Assembly: GCF_013376475.1 (NCBI RefSeq)
Contig: NZ_CP045508.1
Location: forward strand, 2,261,001-2,325,000
Reading direction: 5' to 3'
DNA length: 64,000 bases
Source: Desulfolutivibrio sulfoxidireducens
Lineage (GTDB): Bacteria; Desulfobacterota; Desulfovibrionia; Desulfovibrionales; Desulfovibrionaceae
A program made the translations under genes and the position numbers. Below are positions 45,867-54,308 of the stretch, in pieces. The notes below the pieces were generated by a model that was not told where the DNA came from, did not search any database, and saw only the letters and a program-made list of their open reading frames with translations. Numbering within the stretch: position 1 is the first letter of the stretch; each line of letters opens with the position of its first letter.

Positions 45867-46625
45867 ATGATCGGGCACAGCGGCAAGGAGGCGGGGACCG
45901 GGGAGACCTGGGGCAAGGCCTGGGGCCGATTGCTCGCCGTCGTCATGTTTGCGGCCATGGCCGTCTTGCCGTTTCCGCGGGCGGCGCGTGCGGACACGGA
46001 CCAGGGACCGCCGCCCCAGGCCCCGCCCCCGCAAACGGGAGACGACGAGCCGGACGAGGAACCCCGCCGGGACTTCCGCATGGGCACCCGGGACAACATG
46101 CGCATGGGCCGGAACAAGGAAGGCGACCTGATCATGGAGGTCGAGCCCAGGCCCCGCAAAAAACAGGATACCCCGAACACCCCCATCTACGTCTATCCCC
46201 AGATATACCCCTTCTCAGGGACCGGTTCCTCGGGACAGGGCGGGGCGTCCGTCCAGGGCACGACGTCCGGACAAGGCACGGCCTCCGGCCAGGGCACGAC
46301 GTCAGGGCAGGGCGCCGCGCAGGTCAGGCAGGCCCCGGCCATGATCTATTCCCCACGCGGGCCGGGACAGGGCCCCGGGGGCATGCAGCCCGCGCCTCCC
46401 GGTCCGGGTCGGGGTGGCGGAGCCGGCATGGGCCGGGGAGCGGGCCAGGTCCCGGGCATGCCGCCAGGGCAATCCCCGGGCCAGCCAGGTCAGTTCCCGC
46501 CCTCGGGCACGCCGGGGGCCCCTGGCGACACCCCGGCCAACGTCCCAAACGGGGAAATCGGCCCGCCGCAAACCGAGCTTCACCAGACCGTCCCGTCAAC
46601 GGAGATCTCCCAACCAGACAACTAA
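45867..46625 (+). CDS. Gly/Pro-rich secreted protein, unknown function
   Basis: A 252-residue protein. A hydrophobic segment (GRLLAVVMFAAMAVLPFP) ending near ARA serves as a signal. Then come an acidic Pro-rich part, a charged region with repeated MG/RMG units, a short tandem (T/A)SGQG repeat at about 125-150, and a long Gly/Pro/Gln-rich, presumably disordered tail. No known domain. ATG 45867 has GGAG at 8 bases; the site can pair with CCTTG upstream (45841-45856). The gene ends 19 bases before the radical SAM gene, so the two may share a transcript. Confidence 0.55.
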   Translation: MIGHSGKEAGTGETWGKAWGRLLAVVMFAAMAVLPFPRAARADTDQGPPPQAPPPQTGDDEPDEEPRRDFRMGTRDNMRMGRNKEGDLIMEVEPRPRKKQDTPNTPIYVYPQIYPFSGTGSSGQGGASVQGTTSGQGTASGQGTTSGQGAAQVRQAPAMIYSPRGPGQGPGGMQPAPPGPGRGGGAGMGRGAGQVPGMPPGQSPGQPGQFPPSGTPGAPGDTPANVPNGEIGPPQTELHQTVPSTEISQPDN

Positions 46626-46644
46626 CAAAATGGGGGGACACGCC

Positions 46645-47661
46645 ATGCATGAGGCCGCGTTGTGGAAACCCCTGGACCAAGGCCGCGTCCAGTGTCGCCT
46701 GTGTTCGCAATTTTGCCGCATCGACGAGGGCGGCAGGGGAAAATGCGGGGTGCGCGAAAATCGGGGCGGCACACTCTTCACCCTGGTCTACGACAAGGTG
46801 GCGGCCGCGAACCTGGACCCGGTGGAAAAAAAACCCCTCTACCACTTCCTGCCCGGCACCCAGACCTTTTCGTTCGGCACCGTGGGTTGCAACATGTCCT
46901 GCCTGTTTTGCCAAAACGCCTCCCTGTCCCAATCGCCCAAGAACAACATGCCCATCGAGGGCCGCAAGGCCACGCCCGACGAACTTGTGCGGGCCGCCCT
47001 GGCCAGCGGCGCACGGAGCATCTCCTACACCTATTCCGAGCCCACCATCTTTTTTGAACTCATGCGCGACACGGCGGTTTTGGCCAAGAAAAACGGCCTG
47101 AAAAACATCATGGTCTCCAACGGCTTCCAAAGCCCCCAGTGCCTGAAGGAACTGGCCCCGCTCATCGACGCGGCCAACATCGATTTGAAGGCCTTCACCA
47201 ATGATTTCTACGTGCGCATCTGCGGGGCCAAGCTCGAACCCGTGAAAAAAAACCTGGCCCGCATCCGGGAAATGGGCTGGTGGCTGGAGGTGACCACCCT
47301 GCTCATCCCGGGGCTCAACGACGCCGAGGAGGAACTGCGGGGGATGGCCGCGTTTCTGGTCAAGGAACTCGGACCGGACACGCCCTGGCACCTTTCGCGC
47401 TTCCACCCGGACTTCACGATGCTTGACCGGCCCCCCACGCCCCCGGCCACCCTGGACATGGCCAGGCGCATCGGCCTGGAGGCGGGGCTGCGCTTCGTCT
47501 ACGTCGGCAATCTGGGACCACGGGAACAAAACGACACGCCCTGTCCGTCCTGTGGGGCGGTGGTGGTGCGTCGGGCGGGATTCGCCTGCGGCCCGGTACG
47601 GCTGCGAAACGGGGCCTGCCCGGAGTGCGGGGCGATGGTGCCCGGGGTGTGGGGCGGCTAA
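46645..47661 (+). CDS. amrS: AmmeMemoRadiSam system radical SAM enzyme
   Basis: A 338-residue PflA-like radical SAM protein. The N-terminus has a Cys-rich segment (CRLCSQFCRIDEGGRGKCGVR), followed by the cluster motif CX3CX2C in GCNMSCLFCQN near residue 82-90, and YTYSEPTIFFE and NIDLKAFTNDFY in the barrel. A C-terminal zinc-ribbon-like part has paired CPSCG and CPECG. In many bacteria it works with AMMECR1 and Memo-like proteins; the AMMECR1 gene is at 22363-22914. The reaction is unknown. Start ATG 46645 has GGGGGGA upstream; ATG 46630 is an alternative. Confidence 0.9.
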   Translation: MHEAALWKPLDQGRVQCRLCSQFCRIDEGGRGKCGVRENRGGTLFTLVYDKVAAANLDPVEKKPLYHFLPGTQTFSFGTVGCNMSCLFCQNASLSQSPKNNMPIEGRKATPDELVRAALASGARSISYTYSEPTIFFELMRDTAVLAKKNGLKNIMVSNGFQSPQCLKELAPLIDAANIDLKAFTNDFYVRICGAKLEPVKKNLARIREMGWWLEVTTLLIPGLNDAEEELRGMAAFLVKELGPDTPWHLSRFHPDFTMLDRPPTPPATLDMARRIGLEAGLRFVYVGNLGPREQNDTPCPSCGAVVVRRAGFACGPVRLRNGACPECGAMVPGVWGG

Positions 47662-47849
47662 GGCCAGCGGGGCGCATTTTTACGTAACAAAAAAACCCTT
47701 GCGCCTTTCGAAAGAAACCCCGGCGCACCCGGCCCTTCCCCCGAAGGCATGGCCGCTCCCGGACATGCCGGTTTTCGTGCGGGGTTCCAACGGGCTTTCG
47801 CCCGCCACGGAATGCCCCGCACCAGGCCCCCGCCCGCGTCGGGATGGCG

Positions 47850-49100
47850 CTATTTGGCGGGAAGAACGGTCTGGGAAACAAAGGCCATGACGGCCTCGAG
47901 CAGGATGTCGTTGCCCTGCTTGTTGAAGTGGCAGCAGGTGTCGAAATAGAGATCCTCGCGGACGTTTTGAAAGATCATGGTGGCATCGAGAAAGTGAACC
48001 CCGGCCTGTCCGAGTTCGGGGATGCGCCTGGCCAGACGCTCATATCCCCGGGCGGTGGTCTCGGCCACACCCGGGGTGGCGCTTATGGCGGTTTTCTTCT
48101 CGTTTTCCGACAACGGCTTGGACCCGGGCACGTACTGGTTGGGCTGCAGGACATGGACGTAGGCGAACCGTCCGGCTTTGGCCAAGTCACTCAACATCCC
48201 GCTTGAAACGGCCCAATTTTCAGCCAGCCGTTCCTGGACCGCATCCTGATCATCCTCGTTCGGCGGGCCTTTCTGGAAGGACGTCAGCGTCCCGACCGAT
48301 TTTTCGAGTTCGTTGACCAGGTTCCGGGACTTGCCGGCAAGGATGTTGTCCACGAGCTTCCAGGCCAGGTTGGCGATCATGGACCGGTCCAGGAGCGCCG
48401 AGGAGAACCACCCTGCCAGGGTGGTGCGCGCCTCGTCGGCCAGGGTCAGCTCGCCAAGAAGGGTCCGCTTGCGGGCATCCCCCAGGTCGGCGGTCAAGTC
48501 CTTCCACATGGTGGGGTAGAACACGAAAACGCCGTTTGGATAATTGTCGTTGAGTGGCAGGGTGATTTCGTTGAACCCGTCGATATTGATCAAGAGATCG
48601 ATGCGCGCCCCAAGCGAAAGCAGGTAGTTCACGGCCAAAAGCTGCTGGGGCTGCTTGTATCCGGCGATGGCCACGCAGGCGAGGTTGATCTGTTTTTCCG
48701 AAAGGGCCGGAAGGGCCGCCAGCATCTGCCTGATTTCCCGGGACTCCAGGACGAAAAAGTTGGCGGCCACGGACCCGCCGGCGATCACCACATTGTAGTC
48801 CCGCGTGGAGCCACGGGCCACAATGTCGTCGCCCACGAATCCCAAGGGGCTGACGGCGGCGTTGTAGGTCGCATCGTAGACGAATCCCAGATAGGGATGC
48901 GGAATGTATTGGTATTGCTTTGTCCGGCCGGCGGTGATCAGCCCGGACTGGTTGAAGTCCACGGACACGAGGGCATGGCGGCTCTCCCGAATCCGTCCCG
49001 GGCCTCCGAAAAGGGCGGCGAGCATGACGTAGGAACCGAATTCCAAAATCGCCAGAGGCAAGAAAACCAGAAAGACGATATATATGATCCTGCGTTTCAT
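47850..49100 (-). CDS. Membrane-anchored SGNH-hydrolase-like protein
   Basis: A 416-residue protein with one N-terminal helix (IIYIVFLVFLPLAILEFGSYVMLAALFG) and a large outside domain. SGNH-like elements: a Gly-Ser nucleophile block (IAGGSVAANF near 108), INIDGFNEI (Asn block) and a C-terminal Asp/His block DTCCHFNKQGNDIL. Such enzymes often remove or add acyl groups on polysaccharides or lipids. The assignment rests on these short motifs. The start could also be the GTG at 49103. No ribosome site is obvious. The nearest related gene is the WcbI-like protein 1 kb away. Confidence 0.6.
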   Translation of the reverse strand: MKRRIIYIVFLVFLPLAILEFGSYVMLAALFGGPGRIRESRHALVSVDFNQSGLITAGRTKQYQYIPHPYLGFVYDATYNAAVSPLGFVGDDIVARGSTRDYNVVIAGGSVAANFFVLESREIRQMLAALPALSEKQINLACVAIAGYKQPQQLLAVNYLLSLGARIDLLINIDGFNEITLPLNDNYPNGVFVFYPTMWKDLTADLGDARKRTLLGELTLADEARTTLAGWFSSALLDRSMIANLAWKLVDNILAGKSRNLVNELEKSVGTLTSFQKGPPNEDDQDAVQERLAENWAVSSGMLSDLAKAGRFAYVHVLQPNQYVPGSKPLSENEKKTAISATPGVAETTARGYERLARRIPELGQAGVHFLDATMIFQNVREDLYFDTCCHFNKQGNDILLEAVMAFVSQTVLPAK

Positions 49101-49237
49101 CACGATAAAAAAAGAACTCCGGAAGGGATCCAGGGTGTGGCGGGCATCCTTGGACGGATCGAAACGACGCCTGCCCTCGAACCGTTGCTACCTATTGCGC
49201 CATGGCCCCGCTGTCAATGAAAACATCCCGCGAACCG

Positions 49238-49906
49238 TCAGGCCCCGCGGGTTCCCTGTCCGGGGACGAAAAAGGGATTGAGCGCCTTCTCCGCGGCCAC
49301 CGTGGTCGGCGGGCCATGCCCGGGGTAGATCTCCGTATCGTCCGGCAGGGAGAGGATGCGCTCGCGGATGGACCGCAGAAGGGCCTTTTCGTCCCCCCCC
49401 GGCCAGTCGGTGCGCCCCACGGAGCGATGGAACAGCACATCGCCGACGAACACCACCCCGGCGTAGGGAAAAAGAAAGGACAGTCCGCCCGGGGTATGCC
49501 CCGGCGTATCCAGGACCAGGAGGGGATGGCCGCACAGGGTCAGTCTTCCGGGGGACAGGGGCGCGAAGTCGAAGCCCGGTACGGGGGGAAATCCATGGAC
49601 TGGGGAGGTCCCTTCCGGACCCCGGCCGCCCATGGCCGTTTCCCGCAAAAAGGCGTCCAGGGGCGAGGCGAAGACCGGGGCCTTGGTCGCCCGACACAGG
49701 GCCGAGACGCCAAGGATGTGGTCATAGTGCAGATGGGTGAGCAGGACGGCCGCCAGCCGTGCCTTGTTGATTCCAAGCTGGGTCAGGACCGGGGCGGGAT
49801 CGCCCCCCGGATCGATGACCACGGCCTCGCCGCTGGCCGCGACGAAGTAGCAGTTGGACCGCATGGGGCCCATGACGAAGGATCGCACGAAAAGGGGGGG
49901 CGGCAC
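49238..49906 (-). CDS. Metallo-beta-lactamase-fold hydrolase (glyoxalase II-like)
   Basis: A 222-residue enzyme with the zinc-binding HxHxDH motif in LLTHLHYDHILG near residue 57, further ligands in DTPGHTPGGLSF and VFVGDVLF, and a terminal PGHGPP His. This order fits the hydroxyacylglutathione hydrolase or persulfide-dioxygenase-type subgroup. I prefer the GTG at 49906 (GAGGAG about 10 bases upstream), since it yields a typical N-terminus (FVRSFVMGPMRSNCYFV). An ATG at 49873 is inside the fold, and the frame up to 49993 adds unlike sequence. Confidence 0.85.
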   Translation of the reverse strand: MPPPLFVRSFVMGPMRSNCYFVAASGEAVVIDPGGDPAPVLTQLGINKARLAAVLLTHLHYDHILGVSALCRATKAPVFASPLDAFLRETAMGGRGPEGTSPVHGFPPVPGFDFAPLSPGRLTLCGHPLLVLDTPGHTPGGLSFLFPYAGVVFVGDVLFHRSVGRTDWPGGDEKALLRSIRERILSLPDDTEIYPGHGPPTTVAAEKALNPFFVPGQGTRGA

Positions 49907-50091
49907 GACGGACGGGCTCCTCTCTGTCGGGTGACGGCGGCTGATGTTTCCGGTTCCGGGGTCTGGCGCAATCCTTGCAAAAAATGGTGACAACGTACCC
50001 GCACATCCTTTTCTTCAAAAAAATATCCGGGGCTTGAAAATGACGGGATCGTGCCCGCGAAACATGGCCACCACCCAACATACCGTACCGT

Positions 50092-50137
50092 GAAGGGACC
50101 CCAAAGGGCGAAGCCTTTTGGCCGCCGGAGGCCTCTT
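50092..50137 (+). repeat. Intergenic hairpin repeat, copy B
   Basis: CCAAAGGGC, loop GAA, GCCTTTTGG (50101-50121, one G-T pair), followed by CCGCCGGAGGCC. It matches copy A at 17655-17703 read on the minus strand, including the flank (GGCCGCCG-AGGC). It lies in the divergent gap 49907-50193. Confidence 0.55.
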
Positions 50138-50193
50138 CCACGACAAACTTTCGCAAAACCTTCCACCCTGTATTCTGGAACGCGACACCAGCC

Positions 50194-51387
50194 ATGCTCT
50201 ATCTCTTTGGAAACTGCCAATCGGGCTTTCTGGCCGAGGCCCTGGCCCGCAAGGGCCATCCCACGACCTTCCGACCCCTGGCCTCGCCCCTGACCTATCT
50301 GTCCTGCAACGGCCGCATCCCCCGGGACATCACGGAGGCCGTGGCCCGGTTCGGGCTCGACCCCTTTTTCAACGACCGGACCCTGTTCAACCAGTGCGTC
50401 ATGTTTTCGGGCCAGGAGCCCGAGGCGCGGCTTTTTCTGATCAACCTGTTCCACGAGACCACGCCCCTTTTCCTGAACGAGGCGGAAAAATACGCCATCT
50501 ACGTGGATCAGGCCGCCTTCGCGTTCGCCCCCGGGTTCAAGAACTGGCTCGCGGCCCGCCACCGGGCCATCGTGCCCCATCCGGACAGCTACCTGGCCCG
50601 GTTCGGGGACATGGTGGAGGCCTTCCGGACCCGTCATCCCGGAACGCCCCTTGTGATCCTGGGCCGGCTGTCCCATTTCCCCTTTTTCGGCCCGACCCCC
50701 TTTTCCTACCTGGAGTGCTGGGAAAAGGTCTTCCACCGGGCCGGTCCGCTTCTGGCCGAATGGGCGGCCGGGCTGCCGGGCACCGCCCTCATCGACGTCG
50801 ACCGGATTTTCGCGGGCATCTGGGCCGATTCCGAGCCGGCGATCGAGGCCCACTGTCCGTTTTTGCGGGTGCGACGCGGACCGGGCGGCGACCTGACGTA
50901 TCGCCGTGACCTGGAACACGTGGGCAGCCTGTGGGACCGGTTGGCGGACAAGATCGCCGTCTTCCTGGACACCGGCCGCCTGGACTACGGCCCAAACGAA
51001 ACCGTTCCGGCGATCTGGACCGAACGTCCCCATGCCCCCGAGACGCTCAGCCGAAGTCGACTGCGAACGCTGCTCTCCTCGGGGGCCAACTATGCATCGG
51101 GCCGGGCCGTGGCCGCGTTTTTCTCGGTTCCGGACACGGACCACACAAAGCTTCTGGCCGAGGCCGCGCCAGCCATGCCCATCTGCCACCACACCCTGCA
51201 CATGGTCCGGCACTACGCCGGCCTGCACAAAAACCCGGCCCTTCTGGTCTGGATCTCGGCCCAATTGGAAAAAATCGGAGCCTTCACGGCCAACGGCCCG
51301 GCCTATCAGCGCCTCTACGAAAGCCGCCTGAAGCAGATCGCGGCAGCCGTCACAGGCCGTGGCGCGGACGCCGATTCACTTTCTTAG
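50194..51387 (+). CDS. WcbI-like polysaccharide-biosynthesis-type protein (putative acetyltransferase)
   Basis: A 397-residue protein starting with YLFGNCQSGFLAEAL. The GNCQ motif at residues 6-9 is the hallmark of the WcbI family of capsule-modifying putative acetyltransferases. A conserved FHE near residue 88 and VPHPDSY near 130 fit a SGNH-like fold. The C-terminal third (HAPETLSRSRLRTLL onward) is helical. Usually such genes lie in capsule loci; here none is present, apart from the SGNH-like gene 1 kb upstream. The start ATG lacks a good ribosome site. Confidence 0.55.
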   Translation: MLYLFGNCQSGFLAEALARKGHPTTFRPLASPLTYLSCNGRIPRDITEAVARFGLDPFFNDRTLFNQCVMFSGQEPEARLFLINLFHETTPLFLNEAEKYAIYVDQAAFAFAPGFKNWLAARHRAIVPHPDSYLARFGDMVEAFRTRHPGTPLVILGRLSHFPFFGPTPFSYLECWEKVFHRAGPLLAEWAAGLPGTALIDVDRIFAGIWADSEPAIEAHCPFLRVRRGPGGDLTYRRDLEHVGSLWDRLADKIAVFLDTGRLDYGPNETVPAIWTERPHAPETLSRSRLRTLLSSGANYASGRAVAAFFSVPDTDHTKLLAEAAPAMPICHHTLHMVRHYAGLHKNPALLVWISAQLEKIGAFTANGPAYQRLYESRLKQIAAAVTGRGADADSLS

Positions 51388-51577
51388 AATCTTAAAAACC
51401 ACCGGCCGGCAGACCTGGCCACACCACGCGGGCCAGGCATCCGTCCCCCCCGGACCGTGCGGTTCCCCCCTGCCAACCATCCACTTTCCGTCAACGATTT
51501 AAGGTGATTAACCTCAGGACAGGGCGTCCCCCTGGCCAGAAGCGCCGCGTCGACCCCAGGTGTTTCAGGCCCTTCTC

Positions 51578-51594
51578 CTGGCGTGGTTCCTGCA
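51578..51594 (+). promoter_or_regulatory. Possible sigma-54 promoter for DD-carboxypeptidase
   Basis: TGGC at 51579-51582 and TGC at 51591-51593 place GG and GC exactly 10 bases apart, as required for -24/-12. Other positions match partly (TGGCGTG-N4-CTGCA). About 63 bases before the start codon. Confidence 0.35.
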
Positions 51595-51656
51595 TATAAA
51601 AGCGGGGGATTTTTTTCATCGATTCGCGCCACACGCTGGCACGGGGGGGGAAGGGC

Positions 51657-53102
51657 ATGCGTCGAGTCATTCACGTCCTGCTATTCGTGGTCATCCTGGT
51701 CCACGCCTCGGCCGCGTCGGCCACGGCCAGATCCAAGGCCAGGACCAATCCCGACCAGCTCAGCGTCCGGGCGGCCATGGTCATGGAATTCGGCTCGGGC
51801 CGGGTGCTGCACGAACAGGACGCCGACCGCCGCATCCCTCCCGCCTCCATCACCAAAATCATGACCATGTACCTGGTGTTCGAGGATCTCGAGGCCGGCC
51901 GGCTGCGGATGACGGACCGGGTCAAAGTCAGCGCCAGGGCCGCGGCCACAAGCGGATCGAGCATGCATTTACGAGCCGGCGAGACCGTCACTGTTGGCGA
52001 ACTCCTCGACGGCATGGCCGTGGCCTCGGGCAACGACGCCTGCGTGGCCATGGCCGAACACCTGGGCGGGGTCGACGCCTTTGTCAGCCGGATGAACCGC
52101 AAGGCCCGCGACCTGGGCATGAACTCCACCACCTTCGAGACCCCCAACGGCCTGCCCTCCCCCGGCCAGTTCACCACGGCCAGGGACATGATGAAACTGT
52201 CCGTCTCCTATCTCAAGCGCTTTCCCCAATCCCTGGACCACCATTCCAAGACCGCCATCAGCCATCGCGGACGGACCCGTTACAACAGCAACAAGTTGTT
52301 GCAAAGCTGCGACGGTGTGGACGGCATCAAGACCGGATGGGTGGCCGCATCGGGATATAACATCGTGGCCACGGCCAAACGCGGCGACACGAGAATCATC
52401 GCCGTGGTCCTGGGGGGCAGGAGTTGGCAGGTTCGCAACCGGGAGACCAAAAAAATCCTGGAGGCCAGCTTCACGCCCGCGGGGAAAAAGACCTTCCTGG
52501 CCGAGAACACCGCGACTCCCTTGCGGACCAGACACCGCTCGGCGCGCATCGAGCTTGCCGATCCGTCGACGCAGGCCGCCTTCGGTCAGGCATCTCCGGA
52601 CGAAGGACCAGCCGCCCCGCCCTCGGCCGTCATCGATGAATCCCAGGTCACGGTCATCCCTGTGTCCGGACCGGAGCTTCGGGCCGCCGTGGCCCCGCCC
52701 ACCCCGCGCCCGGTCAGGCACGGGGCGGTCATGGAGACGACCCGACCGGTTCCCCCCCCCTACGTCCCCAAGCCCTTCCGCCCTGAATCGACGACCGCGT
52801 CCCGGCCCGCCGCGCACCACGAGGCCCAGGCCTATGCGGCTCTTTCGGCCGAAGACCATGCCCAGGGGGAACTCACCCTGCAGGAAAGCTCCTGGAAAAA
52901 CGCCAGCGAGGCCAGGACCCGGGTCCGTCTGCTGGAACGCAAAGGCGTTTCAGCCCGGGTGGAGACGGTCAACCTCGGGGACAAGGGCGTCTGGCACCGG
53001 GTGATGATCGGCTCGTTCTCCTCCATGCGCGAGGCCAAGCGGTACAAGCGCCAGCTTACCGACCGCTTCGATCTGGCCCACCTGATCATCCGCGAGGGAT
53101 GA
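51657..53102 (+). CDS. D-alanyl-D-alanine carboxypeptidase (PBP5/6 type) with SPOR domain
   Basis: A 481-residue exported penicillin-binding protein. After a signal peptide (cleaved near ASA, residue 22), the catalytic domain shows SxxK as SITK (Ser64, Lys67), SGN (124-126) and KTG (225-227). It trims the terminal D-Ala of peptidoglycan stem peptides. A Pro/Ala-rich linker (about 290-390) leads to a C-terminal SPOR domain (about 400-478) that binds denuded septal glycan, suggesting a role at division sites. There is no amphipathic membrane anchor like that of PBP5. The GGGGAAGGG before the ATG is a good ribosome site. Confidence 0.93.
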   Translation: MRRVIHVLLFVVILVHASAASATARSKARTNPDQLSVRAAMVMEFGSGRVLHEQDADRRIPPASITKIMTMYLVFEDLEAGRLRMTDRVKVSARAAATSGSSMHLRAGETVTVGELLDGMAVASGNDACVAMAEHLGGVDAFVSRMNRKARDLGMNSTTFETPNGLPSPGQFTTARDMMKLSVSYLKRFPQSLDHHSKTAISHRGRTRYNSNKLLQSCDGVDGIKTGWVAASGYNIVATAKRGDTRIIAVVLGGRSWQVRNRETKKILEASFTPAGKKTFLAENTATPLRTRHRSARIELADPSTQAAFGQASPDEGPAAPPSAVIDESQVTVIPVSGPELRAAVAPPTPRPVRHGAVMETTRPVPPPYVPKPFRPESTTASRPAAHHEAQAYAALSAEDHAQGELTLQESSWKNASEARTRVRLLERKGVSARVETVNLGDKGVWHRVMIGSFSSMREAKRYKRQLTDRFDLAHLIIREG

Positions 53103-53125
53103 CCACGGGCCGTCACGGCGCACCC

Positions 53126-53302
53126 TCACTCGTCGTCGTCATCGTCGCGCATGGCGAATTTGTCCTGGTCCGCGCCGCAGCGAGGACACACCCATTCCCT
53201 GGGGGCCGTGGCCAGATCCGTGCCGGGCACAAGCCCGCCCTTGGGGTCGCCTTTCTCGGGATCGTAGGTATACCCACACAAAAGACACATGTAGCGCATC
53301 AT
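53126..53302 (-). CDS. rub: Rubredoxin
   Basis: A 58-residue electron carrier. Two CXXC pairs, Cys6/Cys9 (CLLCGY) and Cys39/Cys42 (CPRCGA), hold one iron; YDPEKGDP and the PREWVCP element are typical. The C-terminus has an Asp-rich tail. It passes electrons to oxygen- or peroxide-reducing enzymes in anaerobes. It is preceded by AAGGAGGT at 5 bases from ATG 53302, the first of two adjacent ATGs. A longer upstream reading is only antisense sequence. Confidence 0.92.
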   Translation of the reverse strand: MMRYMCLLCGYTYDPEKGDPKGGLVPGTDLATAPREWVCPRCGADQDKFAMRDDDDDE

Positions 53303-53411
53303 CCGACCTCCTTGACGTCCGCATCTCCTGTACCAGGGCCGGCCCCGACGGTTCAAGCCCCTCATGGCGGTTCGCGGGTCGCCGCGCGGCTCCCCAGGCA
53401 GGAAGCCAAGA

Positions 53412-53436
53412 AACCGTCGCCGTGTGCGCAACCGTC
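53412..53436. repeat. Paired AACCGTC elements upstream of a sigma-54-like site
   Basis: AACCGTC occurs at 53412-53418 and 53430-53436, with an inverted copy GACGGTT at 53347-53353. They lie 45-130 bases before the promoter at 53480. Possible activator sites, but short and perhaps chance. Confidence 0.3.
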
Positions 53437-53479
53437 CGGCACGACTGGCCAACCTTCTTAAAAAACAATGCTTTTCTTT

Positions 53480-53496
53480 CTGGAACGCGACTTGCT
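53480..53496 (+). promoter_or_regulatory. Probable sigma-54 promoter for the 21-residue repeat protein
   Basis: CTGGAACG-CGAC-TTGCT, with GG (53482-53483) and GC (53494-53495) exactly 10 bases apart. One -24 base differs from TGGCACG. The gene begins about 70 bases downstream. Confidence 0.5.
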
Positions 53497-53563
53497 TGCA
53501 CCGCATGCACGAAGACACCTGAAACGCGGAGCGTGAAACGTCCCCGTCCGAAAGGAAAACGCC

Positions 53564-54067
53564 ATGCGCACCGTCCCGGCCTGCCTTGCCCTCTGCCTGC
53601 TTCTCACGGCCCCCGTGGCCATGGCCCAGGACGATTCCCTGTTCACGAGCCTTCAGAACAAGGGCCAGCCCCGGGCGACGTCCGGGAACCCGGCCACGGC
53701 ACGGATCATCGAGGGCCTGGAAAAAAGACAGGAGAAGGCGAACACGCCTGGGCCCAAACAGGCCCGCCTGACCACCGCCAAGGGCCAGCCCATGGGGTCC
53801 CTGCGCCGCGACGCGGGCGGCATGAAGGCCTATGACGCCACGGGCCGCTTCACCGGGCGAGTCCAAAAAGACGCACACGGCGCGGGCCGCCTGTCCGACG
53901 CCAAGGGCGGCTTCACCGGGCGGGTGCAGCCGGACGGCAAGGGCGGCTACCGCACCTACGACGCCGCGGGCCAGCCCTCCAAGATCCTGACGCCCGACGG
54001 CCGTGGCGGCTACCGGGTCTTCGATCCCCAGGGACGTTTCCTGGGCCGCGTGGACGTCAAGAAATAA
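53564..54067 (+). CDS. Secreted protein of five 21-residue repeats, unknown function
   Basis: A 167-residue protein with a signal peptide ending at AMA-Q (residue 20/21). Residues 66-167 are five tandem 21-residue units (66-86, 87-107, 108-128, 129-149, 150-167). The core pattern is Y-D-A-x-G-x-F-x-G-R-V followed by D and paired Gly. This looks like a small beta-hairpin repeat, in the style of YD/RHS or cell-wall-binding repeats, although no known family is assigned. The protein is basic, Gly-rich and has no catalytic motif. A sigma-54-like site lies at 53480-53496. Confidence 0.7.
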   Translation: MRTVPACLALCLLLTAPVAMAQDDSLFTSLQNKGQPRATSGNPATARIIEGLEKRQEKANTPGPKQARLTTAKGQPMGSLRRDAGGMKAYDATGRFTGRVQKDAHGAGRLSDAKGGFTGRVQPDGKGGYRTYDAAGQPSKILTPDGRGGYRVFDPQGRFLGRVDVKK

Positions 54068-54168
54068 CCCCGGCGGCCGCCAGCCCATCCGGCAAACGCC
54101 TCCCCGCTCGTTTTGGGCGAGAACGCCTCCCCGGGACCATGTCCCGCCACCCCGCACGGCCCAGCCGG

Positions 54169-54268
54169 CCCCACCTCGTGCCCGCCTCGCCAGGCACACC
54201 TTGTGCTCATCTTGACAGACACACCCTGTGCCGGCCTCGATGGGCACACCTCGTACTCCCCTCGACGG
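54169..54268 (+). repeat. Four tandem 25-bp repeats, possible activator-binding array
   Basis: Four head-to-tail imperfect copies with period 25 (54169-54193, 54194-54218, 54219-54243, 54244-54268). Each has a core like GCACA-CCT-TGTGC, itself an inverted repeat in copy 2 and close to it in copies 1, 3 and 4. The array ends 41 bases before a sigma-54 promoter, the usual place for enhancer sites. The period is not a multiple of 3, so it is not a coding repeat. Confidence 0.6.
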
Positions 54269-54308
54269 ACGTTGTTTGAGGGGCGTCCGCCGCGCCGCAT
54301 GGCAACCT

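Noticed and set aside
46324..47529. 401-codon open frame antisense to amrS
   Set aside because: Low-complexity translation, overlaps a clear radical SAM gene.
50174..50187. 14-base match (around TGGAACGCGAC) to the sigma-54 site at 53480
   Set aside because: Lacks the TTGC -12 element, and such matches are expected by chance in 64 kb.
53303..54247. Long minus-strand extension of rubredoxin
   Set aside because: The 58-residue rubredoxin has its own AAGGAGGT site; the extension is Gly/Arg-rich antisense sequence.
54169..54268. CRISPR array
   Set aside because: Units are contiguous with no spacers, and no cas genes are present.
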